Of a stretch of 64,000 nt of DNA, positions 24,379 to 35,472 are shown in pieces. Source of the stretch: Trebonia sp963767685 (lineage in GTDB: Bacteria > Actinomycetota > Actinomycetes > Streptosporangiales > Streptosporangiaceae); NCBI GenBank assembly GCA_963767685.1, contig CAVYEZ010000016.1, positions 132,400 to 196,399 on the forward strand. Direction: 5' to 3'. Each line of letters begins with the position of its first letter. Positions within the stretch are counted from its first letter, which is position 1. A model generated the notes under the pieces. The model had not been told where the DNA came from. It did no database searches and saw only the letters and a list, made by a program, of their open reading frames with translations. The translations under genes and the position numbers were made by a program.

Positions 24379-27289
24379 TCAGCTCCAATTACCGCGTTGC
24401 GGCTGCTCCGGGTCCCAGTAGCCCTGCTGTGCCTGGTCCGCCTGACCGACGGGGGCGTAGCCGGGCGCGGGCTGGTATTCGGCCCCGAGCGGGCCCGTCG
24501 GCTGGCCGGGGGCGTACCCGTCGCGCGGGTAGCCGTTGGCCTGGGCCGCCCCGTTGTGGGACGGGTAGCCGTTCCCGTTGGGGCTCGCCGGGGCGTACCC
24601 GTTTCCGTTCGCCGGGAACCCCGCGCCGCCGCCGTTCGCGTACGCGGGTGCCGCCTGGTAGCCCTGCGCGCCGGCCGCTCCGGCGGCGCCGTATCCCGGC
24701 ACCGGAGCGTACCCGGGCTGGCCTGGCCGTGCGGTTCCGCCCGCCTCACCGGCCGGGCCGACGCCGCCGTTGGCGGTGAAGGTCGGGGTGAAGGACGGCA
24801 CCGAGCCCGTCGACGGCGCGGCCCCGTTGCCTGCGGTCGTGCCGTTGGCATAGCCCGCCGGGTACCCGTTCGCGGCCAGCCGCGGGTAGGCGCCGGACTG
24901 CGCCGATCCCCGGCCAGCGGCCTCACCCGCCGGGTAGTCGCTCGCCGCGCTGCCGTTGGCCGGGTACCCGTTTGCCTGGTACTCGCCGGCCCCGTAGCCG
25001 TTGGTCGGGTACCCGTTGCTCGGGTACCCGTTGGCCGCGTACCCGTTGGCCCCGGACGCCTCGGGGTATCCCGCGCCCTGCGCGCTGGCCGCGGCATACC
25101 CCGCGGCGGGGGCCTCCGCGCCGCCGCGGCCGCCGTCAGCGAAGCTGCCAGCGTGCCCGTTGACTGGGTACCCCGGCTGTTCGTATCCGTGGGCGCCGGG
25201 CGCGCCCGGGGCCGTCGTCTGGAAGCCGGCCTGGCCGGCCGTTCCCCCGGCATAGCCCGGGGCGGAGGCGCCCGCGCCGTTCCTGGCGGCGGTGTCGGCC
25301 GACGGCGCCCCCGGGTACCGGGCCGCGTCCTGCTGAACAGCCTGAGCCTGGTAGCCGGGAGACTGCGGGTAGCCCGCCTGCTCGCCGTAGGCGGCTGCGT
25401 ACTGGTCACTTTCTGGGACCTGCGCCCCGTACGAGCCGGCTTGCTGCCCGGCGGCCGCGGCGGGTGACTGCTGCCCGCCGACGCCGTGGTCAAGCGGAAT
25501 CGGGGCCGAGAACGTGGCGGCCCCGCCGGTGCCCGCCGGATACCCCGGCGCGGGCTGGACCGTGCGCATGGCGTCCTGCCATTGCTGCGGCTCGGCCGCC
25601 GCCGACTGGGCGGGGTAACCCTGCTGAGCGCGAGCCTGCGCGGGCGCGGCGTCCCGCTGTTCCGGCTGCTGACCGTAGCCGTAGTCCTGGTACTGCCCGG
25701 ACGCCTGTCCAGCGGCCGGCTGCCCCGGCATGGTGTAGCCGCGGTTGCCGAAGGTGACCGGGGAAAACTCCAGGGCCGCCGGGACCTGCTCGGCCCGGCC
25801 GGGCGCCGCGTAGCCCTGGTCGTCGTAGCCGCGCGCGTCGTAGCCGGCCTGCTGGTACCCCTGCTGCTCGTAGCCCTGGCCGGGGTAGGCCTGCTCGTAC
25901 GATTCCGCGTCACGTGAGGGTGCGGCCTGCTGGCGCGCCTCGTGCGCCCTGTCGTCGTATGGCTGTCCTTGCGGCTGACCGTACGCCGGCTGCTCCCCAT
26001 AACGGGCGACGGGCCGGGGCCCGGTGTCGTCACCGTGCGACTCCTCGGGTGCGCCGGCGCCGCCCGGGTACGTGAACCCGGCCTGTCCCGTGCCCTGGTG
26101 CGCGCCGCCCGGCTCGCCGACGGTGCCGTAGCCCTGGGAGGAACGCTGGCCGTCACCGAAGGACTGCTGGCCCGCCGCCGGCTGGTAGCCGTAGGACGGT
26201 TGCGGCCCGGTCAAGTAGGAGGGCGCGGTCTCACCCTGCTGCGGCGCCTGGTACTGGCCGGGCTCCCGCGTACCCGCCGGGCTGCACGGTCGCCTGGGCC
26301 AGGCCGGGCGACGCCGTGTCCCCGTACCCGGTGTCGTAGCCCGTCTCGCCGTATCCGGAGGCGCCGTACTGAGCGCCGCCGTGCTCGGCACCGTACTGGT
26401 AGTCGGCCCGCTGCTCACCGGCCTGCCCGTCGGCGCCTGAACGGGACTGGCCGTCCCGGCCAGCCTCGGCACCGTACTGCTGTGCCTGGCCGTACTGCGC
26501 GTACTGCTGGGCAGTACCGTTAAGTCCCGCGCCGTTAAGTCCCGCGGAGCCGTACTGCGCGGTGCCGTCATACTGCGCGGCGCCGTACTGCTCCGACCCG
26601 TACTGGTCAGGCGAGCCGTACTGCCGCGCCGCGTCGTCGAACTGCGAAGTGCCGTTGAACTGACCGGCGCCGTACTGTTCGGTCGCCGCGTACTGCTGGG
26701 CCGCCTCGTACTGCCGCGCTGTGCCGTTAAGTCCCGTGCCGTTAAGGCCCGTGCCGTTAAGTCCGGCGCCGTTCATTGGGCCAGTACCGTTCAGCGGCCC
26801 GGTGCCGTACTGATCGGCGGCGGCCCTGGCGCCGGCGGCGTAGTCGCTGATGTTGACCGGTTGCGCCCCGTTCCTGCCGAGCGCGGAGTCGGTGCCGACG
26901 GTCGCGAACCCCCCGGTGCGGCGGCCGCTTGACCGCCCGTAGGCAGCCGCCTGCTCATCGGTCAGGACGCTCATCATGCCGGTGAAAGGCTCGGCGGGCG
27001 CGGCGCCGATCGCCAGCCGGGGACGCTGGCCGCCGAGCACCATCGGGCCGGAGTCGTCATCGGCCGGACCGCCGGGGACGCCCCGGCGCAAGGAGTCAAC
27101 GAGACGGGTGAGGTCGTCCATCGGCAGCCGGAACGTGCCCGTGCACGTACCGCCCTGCCAGATGCTGAACACGGCTACGCCGGTGTTCGAGTACCAGCTC
27201 AGCCGCATGCTTCGCGAGCTGCCGCGTACATCGAAGAAGATCTCACCGAGCCGGGGCAGGGGTGCTGCGTCCGACGCTGACATGCCCAT
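24379..27289 (-). pseudogene. Very large Tyr/Gln/Gly/Pro-rich low-complexity protein, split by a frameshift
   Basis: The 5' part (27289 to about 26268) starts MGMSASDAAPLPRLGEIFFD after an AGGGGG site and encodes a globular domain of about 90 residues (RLSWYSNTGVAVFSIWQGG, GTFRLPMDDLTRLVDSL), then QYG- and LNGTG-type repeats, ending at an early stop near 26,231. The 3' part continues the same style in another frame (GEPGQYQAPQQGE onward; NGYP repeats) to 24379. Removing one G in the GCGGGAGCC context near 26,268 joins them into about 970 residues. It is either a broken gene or a sequencing indel. The tail looks intrinsically disordered. No family recognised. Confidence 0.65.
26721..26765 (-). 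repeat. 15-bp tandem repeat within the low-complexity gene
   Basis: Three near-identical copies of a 15-base unit (plus strand GTGCCGTTAAGTCCC) encode the repeated pentapeptide LNGTG. Similar single copies recur at 26,515-26,545. Such repeats change length easily by slippage. Confidence 0.7.
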
Positions 27290-28026
27290 GTTTGCCCCCT
27301 GCAGAACGTTTGTCCACCTCGTACAGAGTAGGGCGCTCACGCCTCACGTGTGACCCACTCGGAGTGGTCAGTGGGGCGGCTCCGCTTAGCTTTCGTGATC
27401 CAGCGGGGCCTCTGAGGCTGCCGCGCGCGCGATTCCTGGCGGCTGTCCGGCGCCGGAATCGGCGGACAAATAGGCCAAACGCCGCGATACGGTAGAAGTA
27501 ACTCGGGCGCTGGCGCGCCGCCGAGAAAATTCTTGCGACGCGAGGCAAGAAAATGCCACCCCGCCGTGCACAACCCGTAGGCAGGATGGCATCATAGTCC
27601 CCAGGCTTCCCTGCCCCCCTCTTGCGGCGGATCTTCTGGCTGGCAGCGGCTAACGGGTCAGCTAACGAACACCGGCCACTCAGCGGGCTTTCCCTGCTTT
27701 GCGGCTTCGTTGGTTAGCGCGCGTCGCCAGGTGGGGGCTAGGCGCCTGTCACGCATGTGCCTGGCCTCCGGCTGCCTGCAAGCAGTGCCACCGACGACAG
27801 TGCCAACGGACACACGGTGTTTTCACATACGGTGCCCCGCGGCTACTGCCCGCGCAACCCCAGGTGAAGCGCGCGCGAGCGCGCTTCACAGGCGCGGGAA
27901 CAGTATGACGCCGTTGAGCGTTGCAGCTTGCAACAGCAGTTACCGCGCTGGACCGGACTCGCGTGCATGCGAGCCACTAGCAAGACTAACCCAAGATCTA
28001 AGCAACTTTGTTGAGGTGATTGATCC
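27290..28026. other. Long gene-free region upstream of whiB
   Basis: About 740 bases with no convincing coding frame. It contains a perfect 11-bp hairpin, GTGAAGCGCGC (27864-27874) with GCGCGCTTCAC (27879-27889), about 140 bases before whiB. A second candidate stem uses GCTAACGAAC near 27,672 and GTTGGTTAGC near 27,708. A long structured 5' leader or small RNA for whiB is possible. No riboswitch class was recognised. Confidence 0.4.
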
Positions 28027-28326
28027 ATGTCCCAGGTGCGTAGGCAGACGGCCGTGCTTCCCCGCCCTAACTGGGGGTGGCAGGACTCTGCCGCGTGTCG
28101 TGGCGAGGATCTGATGCTCTTCTTCGGCCCAGACGGCGAGCGGCAGCCAGAGCGGGACATCAGGGAGCGCAAGGCCAAGCAGGTCTGCGCGAGCTGCCCG
28201 GTCAGGATCGAGTGCCTCAATTACGCCGTTGCCCGTCCCGAGAAGTACGGGACCTGGGGCGGCCTGAACGAGGACGAGCGCTCCGCCGAGCGCCGCCGCC
28301 GGATGCGCCGCGCCAACGCGGCTTGA
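28027..28326 (+). CDS. WhiB-family iron-sulfur transcription factor
   Basis: A 99-residue Wbl protein. The four cluster-binding cysteines are Cys24, Cys54, Cys57 and Cys63 (ACRGED and VCASCPVRIEC), followed by the GTWGGL turn (76-81) and a basic DNA-binding tail ERRRRMRRANAA. Wbl proteins carry a redox- and NO-sensitive [4Fe-4S] cluster and act with the primary sigma factor in development or stress. The exact subtype is not assigned. The long upstream leader suggests complex control. Confidence 0.92.
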   Translation: MSQVRRQTAVLPRPNWGWQDSAACRGEDLMLFFGPDGERQPERDIRERKAKQVCASCPVRIECLNYAVARPEKYGTWGGLNEDERSAERRRRMRRANAA

Positions 28327-28331
28327 CCCGG

Positions 28332-29129
28332 CTACGGGGCTCCGTCTCCCGTACCGGGGCGAAGCAGCGTCAGCACGTCGTCGTCGGTCAGCTGGCCGAA
28401 GTCGGCGTACCACTCTCCCACGCTACGGAAACGGCGAGAGGTGACCAAGGTCACCACGTCGCCGTTTTCCTTTTCTATGGCCTCGACCGCGGACGCGGAG
28501 GCGACCGGCACGGCGAGCACCGGCCGGGCCGCGCCGCGCGCCCGTACCGCGCGCAGCGCGGCGCGGGCCGTTACCCCGGTCGCCAGCCCGTCGTCTACGA
28601 CGATGACCGGGACAGGAACGCCGGCACGCCCTTCGGGCCGCGGCGTCGCGCGGGAGTAGACCGCGACCCGCCGGGCCAACTCGGCGCGCTCGCGGGCCAC
28701 CACGTCGGCCAGGTCGTCCCTGGTCAGGCCCACCCGATCGAGCATTTCGGCGTCGAAGTAGGGCTCCGCCGCGCCGCCGGCGCCGTCCTCGGCGATGGCG
28801 CCCAGGCCGAGTTCGGGTGCGGCGGGGTGACCGATCTTTCGCACCATGAGCACGTCGAGTGGCGCGCTCAGGGCGCGCGCCACCCCGACCGCGACCGCGA
28901 CTCCGCCGCGCGGGATGGCGAACACGACCGGGCCGCCATCACCGGTCACGGCGGCGGGGCCGGTGCCAGCCACCAGTCGTTCGGGATACTGGCGTTCTGG
29001 CATCCGGGACTGGGAGCCGGCGAGGACATCCCGCAGCGCCGCGCCAAGCAGCACCCCCGCCTCGGCGCGATTCCTGAAGGCGGGCGGACTGGACGACGCG
29101 GCGTCGCGGCGCGCGGGGGGACTGCCCAT
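28332..29129 (-). CDS. Phosphoribosyltransferase-family protein
   Basis: A 265-residue protein with a type I phosphoribosyltransferase fold: the PRPP loop reads VIVVDDGLATGVTARAAL (about 174-191) and is preceded by a VFAIPRGGVAVAVGVARAL strand and MVRKIGHP. Such stand-alone domains are often found beside erythromycin-esterase or dienelactone-hydrolase genes and their substrates are unknown. It converges on whiB with five bases between stops. ATG 29129 has a GGGGAG site formed by one edge of a palindrome (29133-29154). Confidence 0.8.
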   Translation of the reverse strand: MGSPPARRDAASSSPPAFRNRAEAGVLLGAALRDVLAGSQSRMPERQYPERLVAGTGPAAVTGDGGPVVFAIPRGGVAVAVGVARALSAPLDVLMVRKIGHPAAPELGLGAIAEDGAGGAAEPYFDAEMLDRVGLTRDDLADVVARERAELARRVAVYSRATPRPEGRAGVPVPVIVVDDGLATGVTARAALRAVRARGAARPVLAVPVASASAVEAIEKENGDVVTLVTSRRFRSVGEWYADFGQLTDDDVLTLLRPGTGDGAP

Positions 29130-29132
29130 CTC

Positions 29133-29154
29133 CCCGCCGGGTATACCCGGCGGG
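29133..29154. promoter_or_regulatory. Perfect 22-bp palindrome between divergent genes
   Basis: CCCGCCGGGTATACCCGGCG and its two further bases (29133-29154) form an uninterrupted dyad centred on GTATAC. It lies four bases from the phosphoribosyltransferase start and 14 from the start of a 45-residue Cys-rich protein, so a bound dimer would affect both. Confidence 0.6.
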
Positions 29155-29167
29155 TGGGGCCAGTAAA

Positions 29168-29305
29168 ATGATCTGCCTTGAGTGCCGCCGGCGTCACCAC
29201 GAGGGCTGCCGCGGCGGCAACTGGTGCGACTGCCAGCACCAGCCGGCCCCAGAGGCCCCGGAAGCCCAGGCCGAGCCGGCGCTGAGCTGGGTCCGCCAAG
29301 GTTAG
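29168..29305 (+). CDS. Tiny Cys-rich protein
   Basis: A 45-residue product beginning MICLECRRRHHEGCRGG and continuing NWCDCQHQPA. Five cysteines and several histidines in the first 25 residues (C3, C6, C14, C20, C22) suggest a small zinc knuckle; the rest is Pro/Ala/Glu-rich. It lies within a short GC-rich stretch, with a palindrome in front. It resembles small Cys-rich proteins seen in other actinobacteria, from memory. Function unknown. Confidence 0.6.
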   Translation: MICLECRRRHHEGCRGGNWCDCQHQPAPEAPEAQAEPALSWVRQG

Positions 29306-29422
29306 TTACATCTTTAACGTCGTCGCCGGAATAGGGCCGCGCAGCGCGTGGTTACCGTTTACGTGAGCAACCTCGACTGGACAAACAGGTCCAAACTGTG
29401 TGATCCTGCTGAGGTGAGTGTT

Positions 29423-29500
29423 ATGGACCCCATGCTCGTCGTGCGCAGGCACGTCGACTTGCTGCGTGTCCGTAGCGCGATTTGTCGCCCTGCACGCTGA
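29423..29500 (+). CDS. Leader peptide of the sulfur-assimilation operon
   Basis: A 25-codon frame with a GAGGTGA site six bases upstream. Its sequence, with RRHVDLLRVRSAICR, matches the actinobacterial 'putative leader peptide' type found before cysteine and sulfate genes. The single cysteine codon (TGT, position 21) lies just before the stop at 29498-29500. Cys-tRNA shortage would stall ribosomes there and influence the downstream hairpin and T-run, giving attenuation of the sulfite reductase operon. Role is inferred from position and pattern. Confidence 0.7.
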   Translation: MDPMLVVRRHVDLLRVRSAICRPAR

Positions 29501-29524
29501 TCGCCGCCCAATCTTTTTAACTCG

Positions 29525-29598
29525 CGGTTACACGAACGAGGTAACCGGAGTGACGACTGGGCGCGCACCGCGAACTGCCGGGCGGCCTTTTTTATTTT
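29525..29598 (+). terminator. Attenuator region: hairpin plus T-run
   Basis: CGGTTAC (29525-29531) pairs with GTAACCG (29541-29547). Further on is a GC-rich segment ending GCCGGGCGGCC and then a run CCTTTTTTATTTT (about 29583-29596), rare in such GC-rich DNA. It sits between the leader peptide and the sulfite reductase start at 29675 and looks like an intrinsic terminator controlled by leader translation. The exact terminator stem is not resolved by eye. Confidence 0.5.
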
Positions 29599-29674
29599 CA
29601 TGCCGCGGCGGCTTCAAAGCGAGCGCGGGTCGTGCCCGCCGAATTCAACGACGACGTTAGTGAGGAAGCGCCGC

Positions 29675-31405
29675 ATGTCTCCCGCATCCGGAGCAACTGC
29701 GACCAGCACCCCGGCGAAGGCCCAGGGCAAGCCGACGACCCCGCGCCGCAAGCGCGGAGAAGGCCAGTGGGCGCTCGGCTACCGAGAGCCGCTGAACAAG
29801 AACGAGGAAAACAAGAAGTTCGACGACGGGCTTAACGTCCGGCAGCGGATCATCGACATCTACGCCAAGCGCGGCTTCGACTCGATCGACCCCGCCGACC
29901 TGCGCGGGCGCTTCCGCTGGTTCGGGCTCTACACTCAGCGCCGCCCGGGCATCGACGGCGGCAAGACCGCCGTACTCGAACCGGAAGAGCTCGACGACCG
30001 CTACTTCATGCTCCGGGTTCGCATCGACGGCGGCCAGCTGTCGAGCGAGCAGCTGCGCGTCATCTCCGACATCTCCGTCAAGTACGCCCGCGGCACGGCG
30101 GACGTCACCGACCGGCAGAACATCCAGCTGCACTGGATCGAGATCGAGTCGGTCCCCGCGATCTGGGAGGCCCTGGAGGCCGTTGGCCTGTCCACCACCG
30201 AGGCCTGCGGCGATACCCCCCGCGTCATCCTGGGCTGTCCGCTGGCAGGCCTGGACGCCGACGAGCTGACCAGCGCCGAGCCGGAGATCGCCGCCGTGAC
30301 GGACAAGTACATCGGCGACCCGCAGTTCTCCAACCTGCCGCGCAAGTTCAAGACGTCGATCAGCGGCTGCGCGGCGCAGTGCACGCACCATGAGATCAAC
30401 GACGTGGCGTTCGCGGCGGTCCGGCACCCGGAGACCGGCGAGGTCGGCTACGACCTCTGGGTCGGCGGCGGCCTGTCCACCAATCCCATGATCGCCAAGC
30501 GCCTCGGCGCCTTCGTCCGCCCCGAGCAGGTCCCCGAGGTCTGGGCGGCCGTGGCATCGCTCTTCCGTGACTACGGGTACCGGCGGCTCAGGCACCGGGC
30601 GCGGATCAAGTTCCTCGTCGCCGACTGGGGCACGGAGAAGTTTCGCGAGGTCCTCGAGAAGGAGTACCTCGGGAACGCGCTGCCCGACGGCCCCGCCCCG
30701 GTCAACGTGGACGGTGCGGCCCGCGACCACGTCGGCGTCCACCGGCAGAAGGACGGCCTTTCCTACGTCGGCTTCGCGCCGCGCGTCGGGCGGCTGGACG
30801 GCGACCTGCTCGGATCGGTCGCCTCGCTCGCCGACCGCTACGGCAGCGGCCGGGTGCGGACTACTGCGCAGCAGAAGATGATCATCCTCGACGTGCCGGA
30901 CACCGCGGTCGAGGACCTCGTGGCCGAACTCGACGCGCTTGGCCTGCCGGCGAGGCCGAGCGCTTTCCGGCGACACACGATGGCTTGCACGGGCATCGAG
31001 TTCTGCAAGCTCGCGATCGTGGAGACCAAGGGACGCGCCATGACCCTGATCGACGAGCTTGAGCGGCGGCTGCCCGGCTTCGACTCGCCGGTCACGATCA
31101 ACGTCAACGGCTGCCCGAATTCCTGCGCCCGCATCCAGACCGCCGACATCGGCCTGAAGGGCTCCCTGGTCACCGACGCGTCCGGGAACCAGGTCGAGGG
31201 GTTCCAGATCCACCTCGGAGGCACGCTGACCGGGGGGGACGGCACCGGGTCGGGGTTCGGCCGCAAGGTCCGCGGGCTCAAGGCCACGGCGGAGGAGCTG
31301 CCCGACTACGTGGAGCGGGTGCTGCGCCGCTACGACGTGGCCCGCGTCCCTGGCGAGACGTTCGCGGCATGGACGCTGCGGGCCTCGGATGAGGAGCTGT
31401 CATGA
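29675..31405 (+). CDS. sirA: Assimilatory ferredoxin-sulfite (nitrite/sulfite) reductase
   Basis: Reduces sulfite to sulfide using ferredoxin, with siroheme and a [4Fe-4S] cluster. The 576-residue protein has the NIR/SIR half-repeats (YFMLRVRIDGG, TDRQNIQLHWIE) and the cluster/siroheme cysteines in ACTGIEFCKLA and NVNGCPNSCARIQ. Sulfite rather than nitrite is supported by the cysH neighbour. The start at 29675 follows GAGGAAG; upstream codons in frame do not look coding. Its stop overlaps the next ATG (ATGA), and the operon continues to a sirohydrochlorin chelatase that serves its cofactor. Confidence 0.92.
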   Translation: MSPASGATATSTPAKAQGKPTTPRRKRGEGQWALGYREPLNKNEENKKFDDGLNVRQRIIDIYAKRGFDSIDPADLRGRFRWFGLYTQRRPGIDGGKTAVLEPEELDDRYFMLRVRIDGGQLSSEQLRVISDISVKYARGTADVTDRQNIQLHWIEIESVPAIWEALEAVGLSTTEACGDTPRVILGCPLAGLDADELTSAEPEIAAVTDKYIGDPQFSNLPRKFKTSISGCAAQCTHHEINDVAFAAVRHPETGEVGYDLWVGGGLSTNPMIAKRLGAFVRPEQVPEVWAAVASLFRDYGYRRLRHRARIKFLVADWGTEKFREVLEKEYLGNALPDGPAPVNVDGAARDHVGVHRQKDGLSYVGFAPRVGRLDGDLLGSVASLADRYGSGRVRTTAQQKMIILDVPDTAVEDLVAELDALGLPARPSAFRRHTMACTGIEFCKLAIVETKGRAMTLIDELERRLPGFDSPVTINVNGCPNSCARIQTADIGLKGSLVTDASGNQVEGFQIHLGGTLTGGDGTGSGFGRKVRGLKATAEELPDYVERVLRRYDVARVPGETFAAWTLRASDEELS

Positions 31406-31560
31406 CCGGTCTGCCGTCCGCCCGCGCGGTCCCCTTCTACTGCCCTTACTGCGGCGAGGAGGACCTGGAGCCGCAGGGCGCAGCCGACGGGGAATGGCAC
31501 TGCCGCTCGTGCACGCGCAGCTTCCAGCTGCGGTTCGCCGGCCTGGGGGCCGTGCTGTGA
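31402..31560 (+). CDS. Small zinc-ribbon protein between sirA and cysH
   Basis: A 52-residue protein coupled on both sides by stop/start overlaps (ATGA with sirA, GTGA with cysH). It contains two CxxC pairs, FYCPYCGEEDLEP and WHCRSCTRSFQ, typical of a rubredoxin-like or zinc-ribbon knuckle. Conservation of such a gene in this place in other actinobacteria is recalled, not checked. It may assist electron transfer or metal handling for sulfite or APS reduction. Confidence 0.75.
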   Translation: MTGLPSARAVPFYCPYCGEEDLEPQGAADGEWHCRSCTRSFQLRFAGLGAVL

Positions 31561-32327
31561 GCGTTACAGGAGTTAATCAAAATCTAAGTAACAAGCGTTA
31601 TGACTGGGACCCGAACGCCGACGACGACCGACACGTGAAGGATCCGCAGCGCATGCGCAGCCTCGCCGACCAGGCAGCAAGGGAACTCGAAGGCGCCTCA
31701 GCCGAGGACGTCATCCGCTGGGCGACCGACACGTTCGGGAGGAGGATCTGCATCACCTCGTCGATGTCCGACGCCGTGATCGTCCACCTCGCGTCGGCGG
31801 TCCGCCCGGGCATCGACGTGGTGTTCCTCGACACCGGATACCACTTCCCCGAGACCATCGGCACCAGGGACGCCGTCTCCGCCGTGTACCCGGTCAACCT
31901 CATCAACGTGACCCCTTCGCGGACCGTCGCGGAGCAGGACGCGGACCTTGGTCCCCGGCTTTACGGCCGCAACCCTGACCTGTGCTGCTTCCTCCGCAAG
32001 GTCGAGCCGCTGGAGCGCGCGCTGAAGGGCTACGACGCCTGGATCACCGGCGTGCGCCGCGAGGAGACGCTGTCGCGCCGCTCCACGCGCGCGGTGGAAT
32101 TCGACGAGAAGCGGCAGAAGGTCAAGGTCAACCCGATCGTCGCCTGGACGTCGGAGCAGGTTGACGAGTACATCGCGGCCAACGGCGTGCTGGTGAACCC
32201 GCTCGTCTATGACGGCTACCCGTCGATCGGCTGCCGGACCTGCACGATGCGCGTCGAGGCCGGCGCGGACCCGCGCTCTGGCCGCTGGGCCGGGACAGGC
32301 AAGACCGAGTGCGGCATCCACGTCTGA
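31557..32327 (+). CDS. cysH: Adenylyl-sulfate (APS) reductase, [4Fe-4S] type
   Basis: Reduces activated sulfate to sulfite with thioredoxin. The 256-residue protein has the PP-loop-like SSMSDAVIVHLA, VFLDTGYHFPET, the iron-sulfur cysteines DLCCFLRK and CRTCTM, and the catalytic cysteine of ECGIHV at the C-terminus. The CC/CxxC pattern marks the cluster-containing form that prefers APS over PAPS. GTG 31557 overlaps the preceding stop. Supplies sulfite to the reductase encoded two genes upstream. Confidence 0.92.
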   Translation: MSVTGVNQNLSNKRYDWDPNADDDRHVKDPQRMRSLADQAARELEGASAEDVIRWATDTFGRRICITSSMSDAVIVHLASAVRPGIDVVFLDTGYHFPETIGTRDAVSAVYPVNLINVTPSRTVAEQDADLGPRLYGRNPDLCCFLRKVEPLERALKGYDAWITGVRREETLSRRSTRAVEFDEKRQKVKVNPIVAWTSEQVDEYIAANGVLVNPLVYDGYPSIGCRTCTMRVEAGADPRSGRWAGTGKTECGIHV

Positions 32328-33166
32328 CCCCGCTTGTCGCCGTCGCCCACGGCTCGCGCGACCCGCGCGCCGCGGCGACGGTGACGGAACTGCTGTCCGT
32401 CGTCCGGGCCCGCGCCACGCGGCGCGGGCTTGGCGGGCTCGACGTCCGGGCGGGGTTCCTTGACCACTGCGCGCCGTCGCTCCCCCAGGTGCTCGGCTCG
32501 GTGCCCGCGGACGCCGCCAGTGACCAAGGAACCCGGCCGGCGGTCGTCGTCCCGCTGTTGCTGACGGCGGCGTATCACAGCAAGGCCGACATCCCGGCCC
32601 AGCTGGCGGCCGCCGCGGCCGTGCACTCCGGCCTCGACGCCGTCTCCGCCGCGACGCTCGGCCCGCACCCGCTGCTGCTCGCCGCCCTGGAGCGCAGGCT
32701 GCGCGAGGCGGGCGTGCCGGTTGGCGCCGCGGACCGGGCCGCGACCGGGGTGGTGCTCGCGGCGGCGGGGTCGTCGGACCCCTCCGCCAACGCGACGATC
32801 GCGGTGCTCGCGGCCCGCTGGGCCCGCGAGCGGGGATGGCGGGCGGTCCTGCCCGGTTACGCGTCGGCGGCCGGGCCGCGGCCCGCCGAGTCCGTGCTCG
32901 CGCTGCGTGACGCGGGGGCGGCGCGCGTCGTCGTCGCGACCTACCTGCTCGCCCCCGGCTACTTCGCCGATAAGATCCGCGACGCGGCGCTCGGGGCCGG
33001 GGCCTCGGCCGTCTCCGCGGCGCTCGGCGCGGCGCCCGAGGTGGCCGACGTCGTCCTCGACCGCTACCTGGAGGCGGGCCTGGCCGGGCGCCGCGCGTCA
33101 GAAAGCGCCGCCCGCGCTGCGCCTGAGCCCGGGCCCGCCCGGGCGCGGTGCGCTGCCTCGGGCTGA
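32309..33166 (+). CDS. Sirohydrochlorin ferrochelatase-like (CbiX/SirB) protein
   Basis: A 285-residue chelatase with two CbiX-like halves. The first half has the metal-binding histidine in VAVAHGSRDPRAA and the second region PLLLTAAYHSKADIP; the C-terminal half repeats the fold (VVLAAAGSSDPSANA, YLLAPGYFADKI). It inserts iron (or cobalt) into sirohydrochlorin, supplying siroheme for the sulfite reductase of the same operon. GTG 32309 overlaps the end of cysH by 19 bases; a CTG or other internal start at LTPLVAVAHG is possible. The C-terminal 25 residues are low-complexity. Confidence 0.85.
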   Translation: MRHPRLTPLVAVAHGSRDPRAAATVTELLSVVRARATRRGLGGLDVRAGFLDHCAPSLPQVLGSVPADAASDQGTRPAVVVPLLLTAAYHSKADIPAQLAAAAAVHSGLDAVSAATLGPHPLLLAALERRLREAGVPVGAADRAATGVVLAAAGSSDPSANATIAVLAARWARERGWRAVLPGYASAAGPRPAESVLALRDAGAARVVVATYLLAPGYFADKIRDAALGAGASAVSAALGAAPEVADVVLDRYLEAGLAGRRASESAARAAPEPGPARARCAASG

Positions 33167-33207
33167 CGGAGGGGCCAGCGGCCGGCGATAAGGTGCAGGC
33201 GGCCCGT

Positions 33208-35415
<2,208 letters not shown>

Positions 35416-35472
35416 CCGCGTAATCCTTCGTCCCTTGTCGGTTTATGATTTCCGTCGGGGTTTTTTATTGAG

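Noticed and set aside
24340..25467. Plus-strand Arg/Val/Gly-rich frame opposite the low-complexity gene
   Set aside because: Mirror image of the repeat codons on the minus strand; the repeated motif pattern and the N-terminal domain are on the minus strand.
26231..26300. Programmed ribosomal frameshift joining the two halves of the low-complexity protein
   Set aside because: No slippery heptamer or downstream structure was recognised; a simple one-base insertion explains the junction better.
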